NCBI GenBank assembly: GCA_033032865.1
Contig: JAWHQI010000228.1
Coordinates: forward strand, 4,254,501 to 4,318,500
Origin: Dactylorhiza incarnata
Taxonomy: Eukaryota; Streptophyta; Magnoliopsida; Asparagales; Orchidaceae
DNA length: 64,000 bases
Direction of reading: 5' to 3'
How positions within the stretch are numbered: the stretch's first letter is position 1; the number at the start of each line of letters is the position of its first letter. Of this stretch, positions 33,629 to 44,007 are shown one piece after another. The position numbers and the translations under genes were made by a program. The notes beneath the pieces are model-generated. The model saw only the letters and a list, made by a program, of their open reading frames with translations, was not told where the DNA came from and did no database searches.

Positions 33629-34781
33629 TCCTGCTTTGATAAAACTTCAATTTTGGGTCCCTTTGATGATTTACAATAGTTATATGTCATTAATTATGCT
33701 TCACCTCATGCCTTGATGACAAACCATGTGTTTTTTATTTTTAAAAAAATGGCTCTTACATGATTATATGATTTCATTTCCAAGCTATCATCGTATTGAC
33801 ACTCCTCTTAGTTGTTTAGACCATTGGAAATTTATTTCCGCATGCCTCTAAGTATGAGAAATTGTTTATCTATCATAATGAACTATCACGTTCACTTCTT
33901 TTGATCAATAGGAATGTCTTTTTATTTAATATATACATGGATCATATTTGCTTTAACATAATAAAATAGCACTTCATAAATACAACTTTCAACCTTGATT
34001 TGTTAGCACAATAAAATATACACCATCTTTTGCGATTCAAGTGAATTCGGAGATCCTTGGTCAATTCCAAAAAAAATATCAATATCTCGAAATTACGATA
34101 TCACAATATCTGTGATCAAAAAAGTTTACAATGAAGACAAGGATACTCCACCAAGCACTACTTACCCACCTGATAAGTCTTAATGAGCATTGTGAGGTTA
34201 AGCACCTTGGAAAGAATTGTAAAGTGTCTTGTGCAAAAGAAAGATGGTTTTCTATTCTTCTTGTGCTATATCTTCAAAGTTAAAGTGGTCTTTATATGCT
34301 TATATTATGTTCTCCATTTCAATGATCATGTACATTAAATAACTTCATAAGTTTGATCTAAGTATCACATGTACACATCATTATGTTGTATAAACATTCA
34401 TCTCATGAGAATTGGACCGAAAATATTCCATAATTTTATACACTATTGTGTCTTTCTATGATACTTTCAAATGACCTTACTCATGTTTCAGTTATTTTCT
34501 TTCATTACTTCATATGGCTATACCGTCACTTCATGAGTTTATTCACACTATGGCATATTCCTATTATTTCATGGACTTCAATCATTTCCAACAAAGTGCT
34601 TCCGCTTACTCTTCATTTCTATATCTTATATCTTTTCCCTTAAGACCTACTCCTTTATCTCATATTAACTTTTGCTAATACCAAAAGGGGGAGAATTAAA
34701 AGTATAAAAAGAGAAATCACAAATCTATTACACCTAAATATTCCACCTAAACAATACATCATTTCAACTTACTTTAACATT
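33629..34781 (+). other. copC non-coding region before the 3' LTR
   Basis: AT-rich, with no supported ORF. It contains the block conserved with copB at 34146-34237, between otherwise unalignable flanks. One frame of the block is open in copC, but the copB version has a 1-nt indel and stops. Part of the block (GTTAAGC...CTTGG...AGAnTnGTA) loosely resembles the internal promoter region of plant 5S rRNA. I treat that as weak. Confidence 0.65.
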
Positions 34782-34980
34782 TAGGGGGAGCATATATTTA
34801 GGGGGAGCATACATTTAAGGAGAGCATTCATTTAGGGGGAGCTTTCATCTAAAGGGAGATTATTTATTTTAAGAGAAATATATCATGTTATTTTTGTGCA
34901 CACACCAAATGTTAAAATCAACAATCTAAATAGACATGATTTCTTTTTATACGGATTTGTTATTATCAAAAGGGGGAGAT
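34782..34980 (+). other. copC polypurine tract cluster
   Basis: TTTAGGGGGAGCAT-type tracts recur at about 34782, 34800, 34819 and 34836, with a weaker one at about 34852. The terminal tract ATCAAAAGGGGGAGAT abuts the 3' LTR at 34981. This is a known Sirevirus feature and marks the plus-strand priming region. Confidence 0.85.
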
Positions 34981-36262
34981 TGTTGGAGCATGCGTTTCAC
35001 ATTCCTACGGTTTGCTAATAACAAAGTCCCATTTTTATTTGATTCTATTTTTATTAATGGTGTGCAGATAACAGGTATGAGATGTTCACATTTCTACTGG
35101 AGCTAAATTTAAATGTGGGAAAATTTCACTGTCGGAAAATTCCGACAGCCGCTGTCGCCCAGGCGACAGCAGAGAAGTTACAACTACTTCCCTCCACGGC
35201 AGCACGACGAAAGGCAGTTTTAAGCTGTCGGAATTCCGACAGCGATGTCGCCCAGGCGACAGCTCGGAGGTTACAACAACTGCCCACGACAACACCCACG
35301 ATCGGCAGTTTTGCGCTGTCAGAAATCTGACATCGATGTCGCCCAGGCGACAGCTCGACGGTTACAGCAACTGCCCGCACGACGCCACTCCAGCGGCAGT
35401 TTAACGTTGTCGGAAAATTCCGACAGTCAATGTCGCCCAGGCGACAGCGATTTTCTAAAAATTGACTCCTTGTGTTCGTGCATTCCAAGATTTGTGATTT
35501 CCAAGTCCCTTCCTGAGTGCATACGAACCAGAGAGCTCCAGAACCTCTTCAACTCCCATTTGTGCAAAGAAGGATTGAAGATTGAAGACGAGATCGGGCG
35601 CGCTTCTTCATCAACGATCATCTCGAGGCTTCAACCATCCTTTCAGAGATCTAAAATTCTAGGGAGTTTTCCTTTTCATATTGTATTTTCATTCACATAC
35701 TTTTCATTTTGTATTGGTAGAGAAATCGTCGTCTTACGTGCGACGTCTAAGTCCTTGCGCGGCTTAGGGGAAAATCGCTTCCTTGTGCGGAGCGTCCAAG
35801 TCCTTGCGTGGCTTGGTGGGAAATCGTGGCCTTGTGTGCTACGTCTAGATCTTGGGAAGATCTAGAGGATAGGCTTGGGCTTTGTCTTGGGAGAGACAAG
35901 CGATAGCCTTCCGATCCTTGGGAGAGGGATTGGTAAACCAAAATTGTAGAATTTTTTTTATTAACATAATTGTGCCTTGATCTTAAGCATTGTTAAGATC
36001 ATTTTTATTGTACTCAAATTTCATGATTAATATAATTATGTCTTTTTCTTTAATTACATATTTGGTGGCATAATCTTTATCTTAGAAATTTGTGTTTTGG
36101 TTTAATACTAAAATTGCATTGGTTTGAAAGAATTTATAAGTAATATTTTTTTTTGTAAAGTAAAATCTCTTTAAAAAAAATTACTAAGTAAAAATTAATT
36201 TTTAGACACACCCTTATTCACCCCCCCCCCCCCCCCCTCTAAGGGCGTCATACGATCCAATA
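34981..36262 (+). repeat. copC 3' LTR
   Basis: 1282 bp, starting TGTTGGAGCATGCG and ending GATCCAATA, where the terminal ACA reads ATA. About 30 differences from the 5' LTR by eye. The TATA is altered (TAAAAAT), and the C run is a little shorter (about 16). Confidence 0.92.
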
Positions 36263-36580
36263 TTAAGCTGGTATTCTGCAACCATCACCTTTTGATCCAC
36301 GGTGACTCCTGAATATGAGAACATCTCCTCAATTGCTATAAGCCAATCGTCTAAGGACACAAAGTCGGCTCGACCGTCATACGATGGAGGACCCAACCTT
36401 TGAAAGTGTGAAATGAAAATTTATTTCCAGAGGTATCGCTTCTAGGGGTACCAAGTGAGCAGGAGGAGTAGGTACTGTCTGTCCTACTGCGGGGGCCTGC
36501 ACTACGGATTGCTGCCTAGCACCGACAGACAACAACGCGTCAACTTGTGATTGCATCGCAACCATCTGCCTAGTTAGAGG
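36263..36580 (-). pseudogene. gyp3 gag N-terminal half
   Basis: On minus: MVAMQSQVDALLSVGARQQS near 36565, a Pro/Ala/Val linker, then after a frameshift near 36390 the gag core PPSYDGRADFVSLDDWLIAIEEMF and AEYQL, which meets the copC insertion. The frame continues at 25159. The region upstream to about 36710 may encode a few more residues, but I cannot define a start. Confidence 0.82.
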
Positions 36581-37367
36581 TTCATTGCTCTAGCGCAGAC
36601 TCTCGATCAAAGCTTTATTCTACGCTCAATATGACTCACCCTCCAACTGAGGAGTCGACCTTATCGCGACTCGCTTACGCACCAATTCTGCTTGAATGCA
36701 TAAACCTACAATCAAAACTTAACCTTACACTAGAACTACACTGCTTCGTTCAGAACATACATGTATAGATACTTGCCATTTCCACTACCTTTCTCTGGGA
36801 TATTTTCATGATGCTATGCCCAATTTAGGGAGATGATACTACATCATCCCTCTTGACTCATGTGCAAAGGTCATGAATGCATGAATTTTCTGTTCGTTTC
36901 GAAATCATGGGTGTACCTGTGTCATCATATAAGTCTTTAACTTCGCACATGTGTTTGTGCAATGCTATGTAATGTATGTTGTGCTATGCATTCTAGTAAA
37001 GGCCTTAATGCATGTTATGAGCGGCGTATACATGAAATATTATGCATCCCATACTACATAATATCGCATGTAACAAAAAGAAAATGTGCTAATGGTCATC
37101 CATGTGATGATTGTTATGCATCCCATACTACATAACCGTCACATGTTGCCACCTATGGTGGATCCATATACAGACACATATTATGCATCTCATACTACAT
37201 AATATGCCTTGTATACTTCTTATCATGCTATGAGTGTTGTGTTCATGCTTCGGCCAAGACGTACTAATGACACATCGGTGTGTGTATGCAATGAAACCAA
37301 AACAACTATACTATATCAGAATTTGTTGCTCGACCGATTTGTCGAACAACCTATCTATGATACCAAC
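36581..37367 (-). other. gyp3 5' leader with three repeated hairpins and PBS
   Basis: Untranslated leader between the 5' LTR and gag. Just inside the LTR (37355-37367) minus reads GTTGGTATCATAG, a diverged initiator-Met-type PBS. Further in are three copies of a stem-loop: 37037-37064 and 37178-37205 with 8-bp arms ATATTATG/CATAATAT, and 37113-37136 with 6-bp arms GTTATG/CATAAC. The loops are nearly identical (CATCCCATACTA, with T for one C in one copy). The remainder shows nothing recognisable. Confidence 0.75.
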
Positions 37368-38689
37368 TATCACAACCCGCATTTTCTCCGAATTTAGGAA
37401 TATCGGAGTAAGAGAAAATATGCGTCATGATCCCACGTCAAGCAAGAGACAACTGCAGATGCTCAGGCGGGAACCTATTACTTATTTAATCAAAACATGT
37501 TTACATGATAGGTCATCATTTGAAATCATTTATTAGGGTTTGGGGGAAAGAACTGTGTCTCTCAGTTCGTGGATCAACTAGTCCACCGAGAAAATATATG
37601 TAATTGCAGCGGAAAGTACTTGATTTAGTTCACTTAAGGTCCTAAATGCATGTGATGATAGGACATAAAGTAAATGATATGCACATATCTAGGCGTAGTA
37701 TAGGTATAGAAAATATCATTAGGCGACTTACAAGATAAGGATTTCAGTTAAAAGGAATGCAATGAGGATAAAAGAAAAGCCATTTTATAACTATAATGCA
37801 CCTAGACATAAATCATCCCCAGAGAGTAAGATACACAAGATATAAAAGCAGTGGCATTTAACTGGCAAGTAAGCTATAAAGTATCAAAAGGGCACAACGG
37901 GCGTCAACAATCTGACACTAACTGGTTGGCTCCAAACTAGCATGTCTGAACACAAGAAGAAAACTAACAACAACTACCTCGCAGCAGCGGGGTAAAACAA
38001 CAACTAACACTCCCGAAGACTCCGGGCTACACCACTAGCCGCTAAGGATCTGAACCTGAGGCATTCAATAAAACAAAGAACGCGTCAGCAAGGAATTTAC
38101 AAGTGGCAGAAAACAAAGAAAAACAAAGTAAACAAGGCATAAGGGGTACCAACCCAAGCCCAACACTTACAGGAAAGGAAGCTCCAAGCACAGAACTAAA
38201 CAATGCACCAAGTGCACCAAATACCAAATAGAGATACAAGTAAAGTTCATTTATCTTGTTAAATTTATTTACAGAGACTGATCAGCTCAAATTAAGCGGG
38301 GGCGGTCCTTTATCCTCAGCCACCCAAAACCAAAAATGGGTGGGGGTTTCAATATCCCCAACCACCCAAACACGGCCCATGGGACCACAGGACAAGCCTG
38401 CGGTTCACCACTACAATGGACACCGTGCAAGGCTACAACAATTCCCCACTGCCCCCCAAACACGACCCACCGTGTAAGGACAAAGGCAATGGTTTAAATT
38501 AATTAATTTCATTAATTATGGCACGGGACGAAGCCTGCGAAAACAATCACCAGGATACCCTAAGATATATGGTCCCAACAAAGTAGACATTTCCCAATAC
38601 CGTTCATAAGAGAACCCATAAGTTATTTAACCACAACGGTTACGAGATTTCAAAGAGGAGAAGTAATCGGAGGCATAACTCAAGTACTA

Positions 38690-39110
38690 AGAAATAGAGG
38701 GCATTTCTCGAGAATCTAATGGATAAAGAACATAGTTCTCGAGAAATCAAAGAGTGGGGTCATAAAGTTCTAGGGAAAACCAAGGGCAGAGTCCATATAG
38801 TTCTCGAGAGAAAAGACAAGGCAGAGAACATGATTTCTTGAGAAGTCCAAATGCAGAAATCAAGGTTTCTCGAGAAGTTCAGAGCAGGGAGTAGCAAATT
38901 CTAGAGAAATCCAATTGCAAGAATCAAGGTTTCTAGAGAAGTTAAGAGCAGGGGTTATGTTTCTCGAGAAACGAAGGGCAGGGATTATCTGATTATCCAG
39001 AAATGAAGGGCAGGGATCAGGTGGTTCTCGAGAAATGAAGGGCAGGGATCAGCTATTTCTCGAGAAATGAAGGGCAGGGATTAGCTGTTTCTCGAGAAAA
39101 AAAAGGGCAG
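38690..39110 (-). repeat. TTCTCGAGAA palindrome array
   Basis: About eight perfect TTCTCGAGAA boxes (near 38703, 38733, 38868, 38959, 39023, 39056, 39088) and several decayed ones (TTCTTGAGAA, TTCTAGAGAA) occur roughly every 30-60 bp, with an AAGGGCAGGG spacer. Absent from the gyp1 LTR. Confidence 0.85.
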
Positions 39111-39114
39111 GGAT

Positions 39115-39305
39115 CAACACCAGGCCGTTCGACGAACTCCAGGCCGTTCGTCAAACTCCAGGCCGTTCGTCGAACGCACCGTTCGACGAATGTCAGGACG
39201 TTCGACGAACGCCAGGCCATTCGTCGAACGCGCTGTTCGACGAACGTCGGGCCGTTCGACGAACGCCTGGCCGTTCGTCGAATGCGCCGTTCGACGAACG
39301 TCAGG
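39115..39305 (-). repeat. GTTCGWCGAAC palindrome array in gyp3 LTR
   Basis: About ten GTTCGACGAAC / GTTCGTCGAAC boxes with CCAGGCC spacers, next to the TTCTCGAGAA array. In element orientation it lies about 530-720 bp downstream of the TATA box, unlike the gyp1 array, which is upstream. Confidence 0.87.
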
Positions 39306-39833
39306 AAAAGAAGAGTGTAGGCAAAAAGAAACCAAGGCTGCAGGCAAAAAGAAACCAGGGCAACCGTAGGTTGTCCAGGGAAAACTCCAGATATGTTAAC
39401 AATCATACATGAGCTCAAGGTACAAGCTAAAAAAAACACAGCCATAACTCAACCAAGGAAAAGAAGAGTGCTTCAACAAACAAGAAGGAAGGAGGAAAAA
39501 TAGCCACTTGCCTTAAACTTGCGAAAACTCGAATTTCTCTGCTCCAAAAGCCAAGGAAATACTCGAGCACGATAACCTGAGACTTTACGGATCAAAAGGA
39601 GGAGTTAGATCACAACCTTGACTCCAAAAAATTCCACGAAATGGGAAAAGCTTACAACTAGAACGAAGATCTCGCCGAGAGCTTTCCAAATCTACTCTCT
39701 AAACGCGATTCCGACTACTACAGCCCTAGGAATCGTCGGCTGAAAGTTCCACGACGCTCTGCTCTCGCTCTCTCGCTCGGCCGCTGGTTTGGATCGATGA
39801 AGGAAGAAGATGAATAGGGAGAGAATTTTAGGT

Positions 39834-39845
39834 ATTTATATAAAC
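39834..39845 (-). promoter_or_regulatory. gyp3 LTR TATA box
   Basis: On minus, TTTATATAAATACC is followed by CT-rich CTTCTTCCTTC. It lies about 375 bp from the LTR start and is probably the element promoter. Confidence 0.65.
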
Positions 39846-40218
39846 CATAATTTAATATTTAATTAATTAAATAATTCTCCATTTTTCTTAAACTGCGAGG
39901 GCGACCAAAACACCTCGGATTTTCATGAAAATTGCACCTGAACTGAAAAACGGCGCTACGAATCCAACGACGAAGTCAAATTCAATTCCGACAAGCCAAA
40001 CTTGGGATAATGCCTCCCGAAGCTAAAATCTCGATAACTACTCAATGTCTCCTCTCTAACTCGAAACGACGCGAATTCTCGCACGCTTGATCTAAATTAC
40101 ATATTTTAACTAAGCTAAGGCTCAAAACTAAACCTGGAGAGCTGACTTAACGCCCTTACGCCAAAAATTACACTATAACGACCACGTAAATAATTAACGA
40201 AAACCTGGGGCGTTACAG

Positions 40219-40740
40219 CCACTACCGGAAGTTTGGCCACTTCGAGGATTTCAACTGGAAACACAGGAGGTGGAATGTCAGTGATCATGTTGACAGTTTT
40301 TATGTTGCATTCCCGACCAACTTTTGGATTACTCCAAATCCAATATTGTCTTCCTTTGGCTGCAAACTTGAGAGCTAGATGGAAAGTAGACACCACCGCT
40401 CAATAAGCATTCAGAATAGGCCTTCCAATGATGGCACAGTAACTGCTCGGGACATCCACTCCCACAAAGTTGATCAACTTTGTTATTCCTCCCAGAGATA
40501 CCAGAAGTTTTACGCAACCTTCCACTTCCTTCTACTCTCCCGAGAAGTCGTAAAGGGGCCCTTATGTGGAAAGTAGAGGCTTTCCGATCTTTAGGGCTTC
40601 AAAAGTTGGGCGGAAGAGAAGGTTGACTGAACTGCCCGTGTCAATCAAAATCTTATGTACCGTGTAATTCTCGATGATGGCCTTGATTACCACATCATCA
40701 TCAAAAGGATTTGCACTTGGAGTGTTGAATCCGAAATTGA
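40219..40740 (-). pseudogene. Tat-like gypsy protease fragment
   Basis: On minus from 40740: PSANPFDDDVVIKAI, the active site ILIDTGSSVNLLF (D-T-G), then a damaged middle with stops, GRPILNAY-like text and VVSTFHLALKFAAKG, ending at 40219 where gyp3 inserted. The 'DTGSS.N.LF ... LGRPIL....STFHL' pattern is that of Tat/Ogre-type gypsy proteases. Immediately upstream (40741-40760) the sequence matches the start of the plus-strand tat gag (44505-44520), which suggests an internal deletion joining gag start to protease. Confidence 0.75.
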
Positions 40741-41430
40741 GCCTCCGCGGTCCACGCTAAAAAAACGAGGAAAAAGTGGAGGCCGCGAGCTATCGGTTAC
40801 TATTGATTAGGAGAAATGAGACCGCTGGCAGCGGTCGAGTTTAGACTTTGCCCGTCTTGGCAAATGCCACTCCTGTGACGACTTTCCCTTGATTTAAGTA
40901 AAGTGATTACAACGGGTTACAAGGAGAGGAAATGAGAAACCGGCCAGTCTGACAAACCGCAAGACAGTGAACTCGAGACCGCAGCTCTAACAGGCGATCT
41001 CCAGGATTCGAGTGTGCATGCCTTGGGAACGTTGCCGCCCCCTTTTTATAGGATCGGGGGCCTACCAAAATGGGAAAGGATAAAATAACCGCCTGCCCAG
41101 ATACAGGAGAATCGGGCAGGGGGTGACGGGATACAGAAGGAAAAAAGAAAGAAGTTGCGTGGCTTGGCGACTTAAGCTGCCGATCTGTATTGTCCGGGGT
41201 CAAAATACACTGCGATCAAGGCAAGGGAGCAACTCAGGTGGACTCTGACCTGAGACCGCTACTCGCCTTCTGGACTTGGTCTTGATTGTAGCCCTCCTGA
41301 TGATGGCCTGACGTCGATCAGACCGCTCGGCTTTGTCATGGTGAGTTTAGAGACGTGTTATAGAGGTAGAGCCAAGTGGTTAGTGTTGTAGACCACCCGG
41401 TCTGAATCGTTCATCATACTAGTAGCGGTA
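40741..41430 (-). repeat. Tat-like gypsy LTR part and leader
   Basis: On minus a TATAAAAAGG box (41041-41052) is followed by a 200-nt GC-rich stretch, GACCGCTGCCAGCGGTC (40820-40836, 8-bp arms), then a leader with CTCCTAATC and a pyrimidine tract ending TTTTTTTAG (about 40765). The leader is repeated in opposite orientation at 44427-44490. The LTR outer edge is somewhere near 41420 and is not certain. Confidence 0.55.
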
Positions 41431-43343
41431 CTCTGGGTGAACATAATCCCCGCATATTTTCAAATCTTGAGGAAATTTCAAAAATATTAGTTCTAGCCGG
41501 AGACCTCACCCAGTCTGTTCTGGAGTCTATAAGAAACCCTAAGAGCTCTCCCATCTGCATAATTCTTTCGAAATCACGGGGCGCTACTCGCCACTTGCGG
41601 TTAAGATTTTTCAAGTCGGCAACTCCTTGATTCAGATGGATTTGATGGATAAAATACAATTCCATGAGGACTAGGGCAGTGACCGCAAGAAGGAGGAGGA
41701 TCGAAAGAAGAAGAAGAGTAGCCAGTCTGGGAAGCCCGAGGCGGGTAGCTCCAAACCTACTGAAAAGTTGACCACTGCAAAGGTGTCTGAGAAGCTCGAG
41801 GCAGGTAGGTTCAAACCTCCTCTGACTAATCCGCTGAAGACCGTAGAGCACGCCCCTTCTGATATGGTGGGATCGAGTAATGCCACATCGAGGGCCGGTG
41901 AAGTCGCTCCCTTTGATATCGTAATCTCCCCTTCCGGGAATCCCCATCTAACGATAGATGACGGAAAAGAAGGGGTGGTTAATTCCCCGAAACAGACAGG
42001 TTGACCACTCCATTGGTGGTGGTTGACGACAATTCCAGCCCATCTCAACAGGCCGAACTGGAGTTAGCCAAGAAGAAGAGAAAAAGAGTCTAGACGACGG
42101 CAGAGAGAATAGCTAAGAAGGACAAGAGATTAAGGGACAAAAATAAAGCAGTCTCCAGGAGACCAGCAGCGGCCAGCCTCCAGAGCAAACCGCACGAGAA
42201 GGAAGAAGTTGAAAGGTAGGTCACCCCTTCCGACAAGACAGACGACTTGCCTCCTGACTTCGCGGTTAGCATAACGGTCAGTGACATCCTTAAGGATGTG
42301 GACGCCTTGCAGAAGCAAGATAAGCTACTCGACAACCCTGCGATTTTGAGCCAAGCTGACCCTCCTGGTGAGGATGCACCAAACCTGAAGAGACCGAGCT
42401 GCGGCTCATGAAGGTGAAGGCGGAGGAGATGAGGGAGTCACCGGATAAGCCGCGACTGTCGGATCCTTTTGCAAAAGGTAAGCGCGATGCGGGTTATCAC
42501 CCTGTCCGCTTGTTCATTTTGCGGCCTCGGAAAAAGCATAATGATTTGCTATTGAATCCATCGTCGAGCTTTTTCCCATCCGTGATTCAAACCTCTACTA
42601 TTAAACGAAGGCAAAATGAGAGATTTTGGAGAGAACAACACCGGAGAATGGACCCAGAACAGTCGAGACATCCTGTGTACTCAGACATTAATCTTGTAGT
42701 TTTTTGTGTTGTATTATCTGCTTCTGATCGTGCTATCCACGCTGTTACTTGCAGATAGCCCGGATCAAGCTATGAAGTCGGGCGACCTCTGGGCTAGCCT
42801 GCCTCCATTACCCCCTCCAGTCCATGCTTCGTACAGAACTTAAATTCTGGACAGGAAGAGTTGACCGACTTCCAGAGCCTTCTTGACAACTTGAAAGAGA
42901 GGATGAAGGAGCTTGAAGGCCGGGAGGAATCCGCTCAGACTGCACTGGAGGCTGAGAAGAAGGCACGGCTAGAGAAAGAGAAGATGCTACAGGAGCATAA
43001 TGCTGCGCTGACCGCTCGGCTTGAGAGAGGAAGAAAATAAATCTGGAAACTCGAGGAAGACTGCAAATACTACAGAGAAAAGTATCTATATCTGTCAAGG
43101 GACGTTGGCGGAAGCCGGCGGCCCGCCAATGTTGGTGAAGAAAGGCCGCGAATGTCAAGCCGCCCGACTGCTGGGGTAACCTCAAATCCCCTTCTGGTCA
43201 GGGCGGCCGACCCTATGATTGACAAAGCCGCCACGGTACCTCTTGCTCATACAATTTCCGCAGCGCGGGTAGAGCGAGATGCCACGCTGCTTCATAGTAC
43301 CCTTCACCAACTTCATGTTAGTGTCAGTTAGACGTACTCGTTA
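41431..43343 (+). pseudogene. Tat-associated extra ORF, C-terminal half (degraded)
   Basis: Plus-strand pieces in changing frames: a Lys/Arg/Glu-rich segment at 41690-42003 (KKEEDRKKKKSSQSGK), a basic stretch at 42060-42200, and at 42860-43340 a long coiled coil (KERMKELEGREESAQTALEA, then KKARLEKEKMLQEHNA). This order resembles the C-terminal half of plant 'putative gypsy-type transposon' proteins, whose N-terminal domain is seen at 44008-44420, downstream rather than upstream, so the region is rearranged. Many GACCGC/GCGGTC words occur here. Confidence 0.5.
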
Positions 43344-44007
43344 CTTCTTCAGACCGGTGATCAGGTTGCGTGCCTTAACCGGGATGATTCTTCCTCTGGG
43401 CATCACTAGTCGTCAGCGACTTTAACTTGAGAACAACGTTGTAATAATTATTTATTCGGTCCTTTGGACATGCTGGTTGTTGGATTTTTGTTAGACAATA
43501 TTCCATTATTTGATGTCTTATGATATTCGTATAATCCATGCGGCTTGTTATTGAATACTTGCGGTCTCTGCCTTTGAATTTCTTGAATATTGTCAGTGTT
43601 ACTTTGCAGGTCACGTGACTTTGTGATGTATGCTTGTGGTTTTTCTATCATCTATTCATGATGATGCAGGTTACTAACCGCGTGGTCTGATCGCATGGCT
43701 TTAGCAAATTTGTTTTCTGTTATGTTTGTCATGATAACAGAAGGCCGTGCGGCTAAGTGAGCTCAGTCGCGGCTTAGCTTGGCTATATGCAAACCATCGA
43801 TTCCTATTTTGTGATACTTAGAATATATTTTAATATCTGCACGTCGTACGACTTGTGTATATAGTTCGTGGCATTCCTCTATAAAACTAACCATGTAGGT
43901 TGTTGACCGCGCAGCTAGAGTATATGGCCGCAATATGGTTTTACTCTATGAAGATCATTGGCCCTATAAGTAGCAGCCATTCCGGAGATTCATTCATCGA
44001 TTTCCAA
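43344..44007. other. Non-coding stretch within tat remnants
   Basis: No ORF with a recognisable domain. T-rich, with scattered GCGG/CCGC words (for example CCGCGCAGC at about 43905) similar to those in copE LTRs. It looks like untranslated or intergenic sequence of the tat element. Confidence 0.4.

Larger units (their letters stand above)
25165..36262 (+). mobile_element. copC: near-intact Sirevirus (Ty1/copia) with an antisense gene
   Basis: An 11.1 kb complete element: 5' LTR 25165-26445, PBS, gag, pol, antisense gene, polypurine tract cluster, 3' LTR 34981-36262, flanked by the perfect 5-bp duplication TTAAG (25160-25164 and 36263-36267). It lies in the gyp3 gag, which reads on across it. 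By eye the two LTRs differ at about 30 positions in 1.28 kb, so this is the youngest-looking insertion here. Only two stop codons interrupt gag-pol and both may be single substitutions. Sirevirus hallmarks are multiple polypurine tracts, a polyC LTR end and CpG palindrome boxes. Confidence 0.92.
21057..40218 (-). mobile_element. gyp3: Ty3/gypsy chromovirus, host of copC and gyp2
   Basis: On minus: 5' LTR 37368-40218, PBS, leader with hairpins, gag (split by copC), protease, RT, RNase H, integrase up to 21057, where gyp2 cuts it. The 3' end and 3' LTR must lie left of the window. It is the same family as gyp1 by protein and LTR. Its LTR right edge interrupts a Tat-like protease at 40218/40219. 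The partner of the flanking GCCAC (40219-40223) is not available to test the target duplication. Confidence 0.87.
37368..40218 (-). repeat. gyp3 5' LTR, 2.85 kb
   Basis: On minus it starts TGTAACGCCCCAGG and ends GCGGGTTGTGATA, the last ACA being ATA. It is the same family as 3767-6614. It carries two palindrome arrays in its second half. Short ORFs in it show no domains. Confidence 0.88.
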
